From Amoeboradix gromovi (taxonomy: Eukaryota; Sanchytriomycota; Sanchytriomycetes; Sanchytriales; Sanchytriaceae): a DNA stretch of 10,492 nucleotides. Positions 1-6,294 of the stretch are shown piece after piece. The notes under the pieces were generated by a model. That model worked only from the letters and a program-made list of their open reading frames with translations, had not been told where the DNA came from and ran no database searches. The stretch is taken from positions 1 through 10,492 of the forward strand of contig JADGIF010000344.1 of the NCBI GenBank assembly GCA_018985225.1, written 5' to 3'. The position numbers and the translations under genes are program-made. Every line of letters starts with the position of its first letter. The first letter of the stretch is position 1.

Positions 1-10
1 TCCATAAAGT

Positions 11-16
11 AATAAA
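11..16 (+). terminator. Possible AATAAA poly(A) signal of a gene lying left of the window
   Basis: A perfect AATAAA lies on the plus strand just beyond the end of the minus-strand gene at 54-1289. No AATAAA is seen on the minus strand in the 53 bases after that gene's stop. The signal may therefore belong to a convergent plus-strand gene that ends outside the window. A hexamer alone is weak evidence in AT-rich DNA. Confidence 0.25.
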
Positions 17-46
17 GCTGAAATAATGTTCCAAGTTGTTACAGAA

Positions 47-78
47 AGTTAGTCTAGTTTTTATATTTGATGTCCCAC
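47..78 (-). repeat. 32-bp inverted duplication, copy A (3' end of the coiled-coil gene)
   Basis: Read on the minus strand, this covers the last codons WDIKYKN, the TAG stop and about 7 bases of 3' UTR. It matches 10295-10326 on the plus strand at 30 of 32 positions, with two T/C transitions. The match runs past the stop codon, so it is a DNA-level duplication and not only protein similarity. Confidence 0.75.
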
Positions 79-1289
79 ATGCTAGTTGCACTTGAGGAAT
101 ATGAGGAGTCATCCATTTCTTCAATCTCGGTAGCATTTATATCGATATTGGTCATTTTGTTTCTAAGCCAATCTACCTGCATGCTGAGAAACTTATTTTC
201 TCCATCGAGCTCTTTTATCTTTTTCAAAGCCCGAGTACTCAGTTTTTCCAATTCCAATGATTTGGAGTTACTCTGTTGCACTTGTTGTCTGGTTTGCAAT
301 AAAGTGTTTTGCATTGTAGAGTAATCTGATTTTAGCAAAGTATATGAACTCATAACCTGATCATGTTTTAAAAACATTTCCTGTTGAACTCTGTTAGCCG
401 TGTCGTATTTTTTGATAAAATGGCCATTTTCGTCAACTAGCAAATGCAACCTGTCTCTAGATTCCTTGTTCTCTTCCTGTAGAATCTTCAACTGAGTGAT
501 TAGTTCATCTTTACTTAAATCACTATATTCTTCATGAATTATTTCTTCAGTCTGAGTGCTTCGTGATGTAGACCAGTCTGTCATGCTCAATTCATCTAAT
601 TGTTCAATGCTTAAATCCCTTTTAATGACATCTACATTTGTAAACTGAACACTTTTTTTAGCGGAAATGGGTTCGATTTCGCTAGGCTCTGTGCTATTAA
701 TATCGTCAATGCTATTGACATCACTCTCAGTTGATGGCGACTCATTTTCAGAAATATCGCCAGCTTGAGGTACGAATGAATCGTTTTTCAAATAATCTGA
801 TAACTCTTCAACATCTTGAATGTCTTCAGCTAACGGCATATGTGGACGGGGCGGGGATATGTGCTTGCTTTGTAGTTGGGCAGATTGGGCAGTATCAGGA
901 ATATTGCGACCATTTATATCCTTTTTAGCAAACTTGGTATAGTGCGCGGGTTTATTCTTGTATTTAATCAAATGATTAATTTCATCATCTTCATCTAGAT
1001 CGCTTATGAATGAGTCAATGGAGCCATCACTCATCATGCTCAAGTTACTAAGACTAATGCTATTCATACTTAAATTTGTACTAGTTCTATTCAAAGTGTA
1101 CTGGCCAGCGCTACGCACATTCTTTTTCGAATTATTATATTCATTTTTGAGTATTTGTAATACAGAATTATTTTCATGAACACTCAGCTTTCTAGACTGC
1201 AACAAAGGTTTATGTTTCTTGCTAATGCTTACCTGCCTTTTGGGTTTGGGTAACTTAGATTCACTTAAAAAATCGATTAAATCTTTCAT
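54..1289 (-). CDS. Ser/acidic-rich coiled-coil scaffold-like protein (unrecognised family)
   Basis: This 411-residue protein matches no family I recognise. The open frame reaches back to 1319, but its first codon there is TTG. The first ATG is at 1289-1287 and begins MKDLIDFLSES, so that start was used. In order it shows a short basic stretch (about 10-30, KLPKPKRQ), a Ser/Asn-rich low-complexity region, acidic Ser-rich segments (about 88-105 and 155-210), KKSVQF at 211-216, RSTQTEEI at 243-250, and a heptad-like coiled coil over about 253-380. It ends WDIKYKN. KKSVQF fits the RVxF docking motif for protein phosphatase 1, and STQTE fits the TQT anchor of dynein light chain LC8. LC8 sites often sit beside coiled coils in dimeric scaffolds. 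A cytoskeletal, spindle or septation scaffold is inference. There is no membrane segment or signal peptide. Its last codons and stop are nearly repeated at 10295-10326. Confidence 0.8.
   Translation of the reverse strand: MKDLIDFLSESKLPKPKRQVSISKKHKPLLQSRKLSVHENNSVLQILKNEYNNSKKNVRSAGQYTLNRTSTNLSMNSISLSNLSMMSDGSIDSFISDLDEDDEINHLIKYKNKPAHYTKFAKKDINGRNIPDTAQSAQLQSKHISPPRPHMPLAEDIQDVEELSDYLKNDSFVPQAGDISENESPSTESDVNSIDDINSTEPSEIEPISAKKSVQFTNVDVIKRDLSIEQLDELSMTDWSTSRSTQTEEIIHEEYSDLSKDELITQLKILQEENKESRDRLHLLVDENGHFIKKYDTANRVQQEMFLKHDQVMSSYTLLKSDYSTMQNTLLQTRQQVQQSNSKSLELEKLSTRALKKIKELDGENKFLSMQVDWLRNKMTNIDINATEIEEMDDSSYSSSATSMWDIKYKN
540..563 (-). other. LC8 (DYNLL) TQT-anchor motif (RSTQTEEI) in the coiled-coil protein
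   Basis: These codons give R-S-T-Q-T-E-E-I, which contains the TQT anchor typical of LC8 dynein light chain partners. It lies directly before the predicted coiled coil and 26 residues after the PP1-type motif. The position fits LC8 promoting dimerisation of a coiled-coil scaffold. Confidence 0.45.
642..659 (-). other. RVxF-type PP1-docking motif (KKSVQF) in the coiled-coil protein
   Basis: These codons give K-K-S-V-Q-F, which fits the [RK]-x-[VI]-x-[FW] consensus for docking the catalytic subunit of protein phosphatase 1. The motif lies in a Ser-rich, probably disordered stretch, which is the usual setting. Short motifs also arise by chance, so binding is only a prediction. Confidence 0.4.
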
Positions 1290-1610
1290 GTCTGTTACAA
1301 CCAACGTCGCCGCGACCAAAACAAACGACGTTAAATGATACCAATCAAATGATCATAACTGATCTGGATTAGTAAACCAAGATACCGCTGAGAAAACATA
1401 ACCCACATTGGACATGAAAAGCTTTGAATTATAACTTTGGCCTCGATTTATTCGCTGACGACAGTACAGTGTCAATGTCTTGCGTCAAATGTATAACATT
1501 TATAATTGTAATTCTGCATCATTCACGGCTTCAGTTAGCTAGGATTTACTTATTACTTGAAACGTGCACAACTATCATCAGTAACTATTTGATGCCGTAC
1601 ATATCTGATT

Positions 1611-1618
1611 TATAAAAG
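1611..1618 (+). promoter_or_regulatory. TATA box (TATAAAAG)
   Basis: A consensus TATAAAAG lies 12 bases before the ATG at 1630 and 513 bases before the SART1-like ATG at 2131. It could drive a SART1-like transcript with a long leader, or a separate short unit beginning near 1630. Which one cannot be decided from sequence. Confidence 0.4.
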
Positions 1619-1629
1619 AGATTCCTCTA

Positions 1630-2022
1630 ATGCATACAGTGAATTACAAGTTCACTTGGTGTTTCTGCTCTTCCCTAAAAGATAGCCTCTTATAAGCGAG
1701 AGTCTTATACAACAAACAAAATGAGGATCTAGAACCGCAAGCCAATAATTTGTCTATGTACTTCCCAGACTACATAGTTGTCCAAGGCATTGGGAGTTGC
1801 CATTTGGAAGTAGATAGAGTCCATATTGCAGCAAGGAACACAAGTTCAAATATTGGCATTTCTTTTCAGGGCTCCGGTAACATGAGTTACCAGTAAGATG
1901 GTGCTGAAAAATCGACTACCGTATTGAGAGTATTCGGCCATAGATATGACTCTATCACGCTACATATCGAGGGCGTTTCGCTCAGTCTTATAGTAATTGG
2001 TCGTAATGACATCCTGATTTAG
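1630..2022 (+). pseudogene. Possible decayed or intron-split small gene
   Basis: From an ATG 12 bases after a TATA box, one frame runs about 130 codons to TAG at 2020-2022 with only two internal stops (TAA at 1693 and 1894). About eight would be expected by chance. The middle part, around YFPDYIVVQGIGSCHLEV, has a protein-like mix of residues but resembles no family I know. The second stop overlaps a GTAAGA that could be a 5' splice site, and 36-nt GT-AG removals (1661-1696 and 1893-1928) would bypass both stops in frame. The donors differ from each other and the minus strand is also fairly open here, so chance remains a serious alternative. Confidence 0.2.
1754..1777. repeat. Hairpin, 7-bp stem and 10-nt loop
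   Basis: CTATGTA at 1754-1760 is the reverse complement of TACATAG at 1771-1777. A second small hairpin, GGTAAC-ATGA-GTTACC, lies at 1876-1891. Neither is followed by a T-run. No function is evident. Confidence 0.35.
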
Positions 2023-2130
2023 TTTTTCAGACACATTTGTTAGCTACACAACCGCAATCAAAGATCTGCTTTTTAAGCCGCTCTTTAAAATGAAAAATTG
2101 GAACTTTAAGACAAATGATCTTAGGAATAA

Positions 2131-3372
2131 ATGTCTCCTTGTTTTTCCATGCACGACGATGAAATTTCCATGACTGTTGAGCAAACGAATGTAATGCGGG
2201 CTAAATTGGGGTTAAAGCTATTAAAGGTAGAAGCTCAGCCAGTTTTAAAGCAAGAGATCCAAAAAATTGAGGAACCGAAATTCGATACAGATGAGTGGTT
2301 AAGTAAAATGGCTAGAAAGTCGGCCGAGCAGAATACGAAAACACCAATAAAAGAAGACCCCCCGGAAGATATTCACATAGGACATAATTTTGACGATATT
2401 AACTATGGTCATCACGTCTTCACTTTAAAGGATTCCCAGGTTGCTGACGAGCCTGTGCTTGAGAACACAATGATAAGGGACATCAATTTGGCACAAAACA
2501 ATAGTTTTATGGCCCAATCTAACTACAAGTATGATGGGAAAATGGCCATGGAACACAACAAACCACTACTTTACCAATATAAAACTGAGGAAAAAGGTTT
2601 CAAGCTAAATAGTCCCAACCCAAAGAAGCGTAAGCTGCAAGACTATCTTGGCGAGAAGGTATCATTATCAGTCAATCAGCAACCCGCTGAGGAGACTTTT
2701 ACGAAAATCAAGAAGTTTAAAAACATAAAGAAGGTTAAAAGAAGTATACGCAAGGCTTTAGAAGAAGAAGTTGCTTTTGTGGATTCTGTTGCATCTACTG
2801 CGGTCGTTAAGCCATCCATCGAGGGTGTGATAAACGCTGCTAGGGCAGGCATCGATGCCGTAGATCTCCCTCTGGCGGAAATCCCAGAAGTAGAAATTGA
2901 AGATGATAACGAAAGGCTCAAAAGCAAACCTACAGGTATCAAGCCAAGCTACGACACTAATTCGATGGATACTGGCAGCGATGTCGAAACCAATGATAAA
3001 TCGATAAACAACAATATACAGCGCCGATATAACAATGATGCTCCAAATACAAATTTTTTGGATCTTCCGGTGTTTGCTGTATCTCCGTTTCTTCCTAAAA
3101 TTGTTCAGTTTGTGGATGTACATGCTATCAACATGAAAATTAAGGAGTTAGATGCCAAGATTCAACAGCAAAACACTCTTATTAGTGGCACAAACAACAG
3201 AATTGAACTGATCCGACTAGAGAGAGAGCTAAAAAAGCTTGGGGATTTACGGTTTTCTCTGATTCAGGATAAAATGAAGTCATATGCACCATCTATATCA
3301 TTTGAAGGTGAGAAAAATGAAAAGATGACCAAGAAGAAGGCAACAATTGCAATAAACGCTAAGAAGAAATAA
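2131..3372 (+). CDS. SART1/Snu66-like U4/U6.U5 tri-snRNP protein, C-terminally divergent
   Basis: SART1/Snu66 is a nuclear scaffold of the U4/U6.U5 tri-snRNP that binds the ubiquitin-like protein Hub1. The ATG at 2131 gives 413 residues. Residues 12-33 (ISMTVEQTN then RAKLGLK) match the HIND motif of SART1 (EETN.LRAKLGLKPL). Further blocks follow in SART1 order: a segment around FTLKD (about 84-120; SART1 has ILTLKD), KPLLYQY and GFKLN (144-160), and a lysine-rich stretch (189-208) like the TFKKTKRRVKKIRKK of SART1. PKKRKL at 164-169 is a likely nuclear localisation signal. After about residue 210 I see no SART1 similarity: the conserved C-terminal domain (AFRQLSHRFHGK region in animals) is absent, replaced by a unique region with a coiled coil at about 333-385 and a lysine-rich end. 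No other frame downstream carries it. The protein is shorter than yeast or human relatives. A paralogue or other HIND-bearing protein is the alternative. Confidence 0.7.
   Translation: MSPCFSMHDDEISMTVEQTNVMRAKLGLKLLKVEAQPVLKQEIQKIEEPKFDTDEWLSKMARKSAEQNTKTPIKEDPPEDIHIGHNFDDINYGHHVFTLKDSQVADEPVLENTMIRDINLAQNNSFMAQSNYKYDGKMAMEHNKPLLYQYKTEEKGFKLNSPNPKKRKLQDYLGEKVSLSVNQQPAEETFTKIKKFKNIKKVKRSIRKALEEEVAFVDSVASTAVVKPSIEGVINAARAGIDAVDLPLAEIPEVEIEDDNERLKSKPTGIKPSYDTNSMDTGSDVETNDKSINNNIQRRYNNDAPNTNFLDLPVFAVSPFLPKIVQFVDVHAINMKIKELDAKIQQQNTLISGTNNRIELIRLERELKKLGDLRFSLIQDKMKSYAPSISFEGEKNEKMTKKKATIAINAKKK
2164..2229 (+). other. HIND (Hub1-interaction) motif
   Basis: Residues 12-33 of the SART1-like protein carry V-E-Q-T-N-x-x-R-A-K-L-G-L-K. 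This matches the short helix with which Snu66/SART1 (and Prp38 in plants) binds Hub1/UBL5. R23 occupies the place of the conserved Arg that pairs with an acidic Hub1 residue. Only one copy is seen. Confidence 0.75.
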
Positions 3373-4025
3373 AATCTAAAAGGAAGGTGCGCTGTCATTC
3401 TTTTTTGATATGAAGAATACAGATGGCCATTGTTGCACCATGAGGCCATAGTATCAAGATATTTTGTTTTTTATCTTGAAGAATAGATCATACGTGCTAG
3501 TTTCCATCAGTTCATTATCAATACCAATTTGAGCTTGAAAATATTCTGGAGCTAAGATGCAGATCTAGCAACGGATTCCATTAAGTCCAATTTTCATAGG
3601 GCATCAAATTATAACATGCCGAGTGTTATGCCTTAAAAATCTTTAGTAAGCTGCTTATTAAAAATGATGATTATGAGTCATCAATTTGAATAAATTCTTC
3701 ACTTGTAGCAAAAATTGGCCTTAATTCATATAATTGTTAAAGTAACTAAAACGCGGTTGGTGGAAAAATGCCACAATTTTCTCAGTGCCTACTCTTGACA
3801 CATGCCACATGGAGCCATTCTATCGAAAGATGATGAGTTGACATATTTAACAAATCCTTGGAATTAGAACAACAAATCATTTTTTATTAATCACCGGCTC
3901 TCCTTGTAGATATACATGAAATGAATTCTCTAGATACCTGATTAGTGTTCCCAGTCATTTTGGCAGAAACTCTGGCATATACCCTTATAGTTGTTTTAGC
4001 ACCATGTAGTAAATTTTGTAGGCCA
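3373..4025. other. Intergenic region between SART1-like and ADAM genes (653 bp)
   Basis: It should contain the SART1-like 3' end and the ADAM promoter. An AATAAA lies at 3689-3694, rather far (over 300 bases) from the SART1-like stop. A small hairpin, TGATGA-TTATGAG-TCATCA, lies at 3665-3683. Just before the ADAM ATG, the ADAM frame is open back to a TGA at 3939-3941. The minus strand holds short open runs, listed separately. No clear TATA box or RNA gene is seen. Confidence 0.55.
3454..3881 (-). pseudogene. Possible relic coding sequence, several stops and frame changes
   Basis: On the minus strand a series of short open runs follow one another with small frame changes. One starts at ATG 3881, then come pieces around KIVAFFHQPRF and LRPIFATSEEF, and a final 36-codon run (around APEYFQAQIGI) ends at TGA 3456-3454. 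The residues look protein-like but match no family I recognise. Runs of this length are not rare by chance in AT-rich DNA, so this is only a flag for a translated search. Confidence 0.15.
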
Positions 4026-6030
4026 ATGTTTCCAACGCTTTTCTCTCTTCTTTCCCAGGCGGTAATCCTAAACATAAATCACACAGTTACTAATGGGAAG
4101 CTGGAAGTTAATTTTACAGCATTTGGGTCTACTTACAATCTAGAATTAGACAAAAATAACTTTTTATCTGACCAATTTAATGCCTTTGAAATATCAGGCG
4201 ATAAAATGTCTATAAAAGATGTAGATGACTGTTATTTTATCGCTCAAAATGCTGCATTTAGATCTTGTAACGGCTTATCTGGTTTGTTCTTTAGTGATAA
4301 ATTAAACACTACAATTAAAGTAGAATCTTTGGGCAACAGTTTTAATATTACTAGAAATGTCACTATTCCCAGTGACTCTTGGTGTCGAATAGAAAATACT
4401 ACTAATAATTCGACGTTTGATATCGAAGGTTTAATAATAAAAAGAGATTTCACATCCGCTACGATTGAAGTTTTAGCTATTGCCGACCACACGATGGTTA
4501 AAAAATATGGAAATAACACCGTACAGCATGTATTAGATATCGTTAACATTGCATCTAGTATTTATGCTTCAAACACCTTCTTGGTTCCTGTTTCTATATC
4601 TTTAAATGCTATAATTACGTTGACAAGTCCTATTGTTGAATCTTATGTTTCTGATACATTATTAGATGAAGTGACTGCTTTTGTAGTTGATTTATTATAT
4701 AAAAAGTACTTTTCTGCACCAATGTTTGATTATATTAGAGATGTGGATCATGTGTCAATATTTACTTCTAATGCTGTCCCTGATGATACTTCGTCGGAAT
4801 CTGGTTTTATAATTGGGTATTTCCTAATAATTTAGTATTGCACGATTATCCAGCATGTGTTTAAGTGATAGTGTTAGTGCTATTAGCGAATATTACACAG
4901 ATAAAACACCAGCGGTTTTGGGATTTGCACTGGCCCATGAAATAGGACACTCAATGAGCGCGCTTCACGACGGTCAAAACAATGACTGTCCAAGTACTGG
5001 GTATGTCATGGCTGCTTATATATCGAACCCACCACCTCACACCTTTAGCTCTTGCTCTATTGCATACATAAATAATATGCTCATATATCAAGCCAATAAT
5101 TTGTGGCCTTCTTGTGTATTTCAAAATTCAGCAAAAGCAATTAATGTCACGAGTCTATGTGGAAATGGAATAGTTGATTTTGGTAACGGTGAAGAGTGTG
5201 ACGCTGCTGGTGATAGTCCATGTTGTACTACAGGTTGTAAATTGAAGCAAAACGCTATGTGCGACGACTTGAATGGTTCTTGTTGTTCAAATTGCCAACT
5301 TTTAAACTCGAGCAGCGCTTGTAGAGATAAAACTAATAACCCTTTAATAGACTCCTGTGATGCTACTCCAAAAACATACTGCGATGGTAAATCACCTTAC
5401 TGCCCCTTTAATCAATACCTACCAACTTGGAGTGTTTGCGATACCAACACAGATCAAGGCCAGGGATTTTGCTACGAGGGATATTGTTTCACTAGACAAG
5501 CATCTTGTATCAATTACGGATATACTTATGGAAAATGCGACAAAAATAATAGTTGCATGGTTGTTTGCGATAATGGCAGCGGCTGCGTCGATATTAATTT
5601 AGGAATGAGTCCTGGCACCACCTGTGGTGCCAAATTAGATGGAACTTGCGATAGATTTTCAAAATGCAACAAAGTGAATACCACTAGCATTTATTCATCA
5701 AGCCTTACAACTAATATGTTAGGAAGTAACAACACAAGAGTAGGCACTGGCAGTTCGTTGTCCACAGACTCATTTGTATTTCATTCTGTAACAATTAAAT
5801 CATCAGAAGTAATGGATACACCAGAATTGATTGAGTCTTTAAACTCTATCGACTCATTATACCTGCTTGAATCAATGAAATCAATTAATTCGATTGAATC
5901 AATAGAATCAATGACGCACTACACCAATAGCAACAATGATACAGCCACGGTAACTTTAGACTTGTTTTCTAAAGGGCATATAACAAGTGCCCTCTACAGT
6001 TTTATGTTTTTAGTAAACAACCTATTTTGA
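4026..6030 (+). CDS. ADAM-family (M12B, adamalysin) secreted zinc metalloprotease, two exons
   Basis: Proposed exons are 4026-4816 and 4836-6030, giving 661 residues. ADAMs are secreted or surface zinc endopeptidases with an attached disintegrin domain. The sequence shows: a short N-terminus; a prodomain with the ADAM-type CYFIAQ..SCNGLSG block (about 69-86); a dibasic KR at 139-140 as a likely processing site; a catalytic domain opening with IEVLAIADH; zinc site HEIGHSMSALHD with H298, E299, H302, H308; and Met-turn YVMAA (M322). A disintegrin domain (CGNGIVDFGNGEECD, from about 372), an ADAM Cys-rich region (to about 541) and a Ser/Thr/Asn tail with SIES repeats follow. It ends in a moderately hydrophobic 18-residue stretch that might be a weak GPI signal. 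Many N-glycosylation sequons are present. ATG 4026 was chosen because the longer frame begins at GTG 3945. The signal peptide from this ATG is short. The upstream frame is hydrophobic but has no ATG before TGA 3939. No classical cysteine switch was recognised. Confidence 0.85.
4817..4835 (+). other. 19-nt GT-AG micro-intron in the ADAM gene
   Basis: Frame 1 of the ADAM gene stops at TAG 4833-4835, and the downstream frame is closed by TAATAA at 4825-4830. Removing the 19 bases GTATTTCCTAATAATTTAG fuses the two frames. The joint reads GIARLSSMC, which has the spacing of the conserved G-[LIT]-A-x5-C element just before the ADAM zinc site. The segment has GT at its start, TTTAG at its end and an internal CTAAT resembling a branch point. 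A later AG at 4852-4853 would give a 37-nt intron that also keeps the frame but deletes six conserved-position residues. A sequencing indel at 4831-4833 would not restore the spacing. Confidence 0.65.
5869..5913 (+). repeat. Degenerate GAATCAATG repeats encoding SIES units
   Basis: Copies of GAATCAAT(G) lie at 5869-5877, 5896-5903 and 5905-5913 and encode ES-M/I units. They extend an SI[DE]S-rich stretch in the stalk after the ADAM Cys-rich domain. Such stalk repeats usually vary in number between strains. Confidence 0.5.
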
Positions 6031-6294
6031 TTGCTCAAATTTATCTTGCTATTACGCATTGCGGGTTTCCCTTACAATATTTGCAAAGTTTTCGGGCACA
6101 CTAGAGATCATAAAGTTGAAAATTATGTATTTATTCTTGTCTCGGGTGTAACGGAATCGTGAGCAACTACTCTAACATACCGTCTGCCATTCTTAGTTCT
6201 CCGTGAAAGCTCTTGATTTTCTAAGAAAACAGGACTTTAAATCAGTTTAACAGAGTCCAAGTCATTGTTATTCATTATTTTTCAATACCTCCGT

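Larger units (their letters stand above)
1290..2130. other. Divergent intergenic spacer (841 bp)
   Basis: This spacer separates the divergent coiled-coil gene (-) and SART1-like gene (+), so it should hold both promoters. It contains a strong TATAAAAG, two short hairpins and an interrupted plus-strand reading frame, listed separately. Several 30-45-codon open runs occur on both strands, about what chance gives at this base composition. I see no tRNA A/B boxes, snRNA or conserved domain. Confidence 0.6.

Noticed and set aside
1424-1615. 63-codon open frame in the left spacer with an LFADDSTV stretch recalling reverse transcriptase FADD motifs
   Set aside because: It starts at TTG, its residues are not otherwise RT-like, and no flanking RT blocks are present. 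A single short motif is not enough.
1738-1753. A 16-base exact match (CAAGCCAATAATTTGT) to 5089-5104 in the ADAM gene, in the same frame (QANNL)
   Set aside because: The translations diverge at once on both sides, and a 16-mer match in AT-rich 10-kb DNA is only moderately unlikely. It does not support an ADAM-derived pseudogene.
1696-2200. Minus-strand open runs opposite the left spacer and SART1-like start
   Set aside because: They have stops and frame changes, no start context and no recognisable domain. Run lengths are within chance, and part is the shadow of the SART1-like gene.
2676-3123. Minus-strand open frames inside the SART1-like gene
   Set aside because: They lie opposite a gene with recognisable homology and have no family features of their own.
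3664-3683. ATGATGA resembling a C box of a C/D snoRNA, with a 6-bp hairpin
   Set aside because: No D box (CTGA) at a suitable distance and no terminal stem. Such short signals are common in AT-rich DNA.
3939-3941. TGA upstream of the ADAM ATG as a sense codon (alternative genetic code)
   Set aside because: Apart from this codon no well-supported frame in the window needs TGA as sense, and the ADAM gene appears to end at TGA 6028-6030. TAA and TAG are used as stops in other genes, so the standard code is the simplest reading.
4831-4835. Reading the ADAM frame break as a plain indel or pseudogene
   Set aside because: An indel in the only allowed window (4831-4833) would leave extra residues and disrupt the conserved G-x-A-x5-C spacing, whereas removal of the 19-nt GT-AG segment fits it exactly. 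All catalytic and Cys-rich features downstream are intact.
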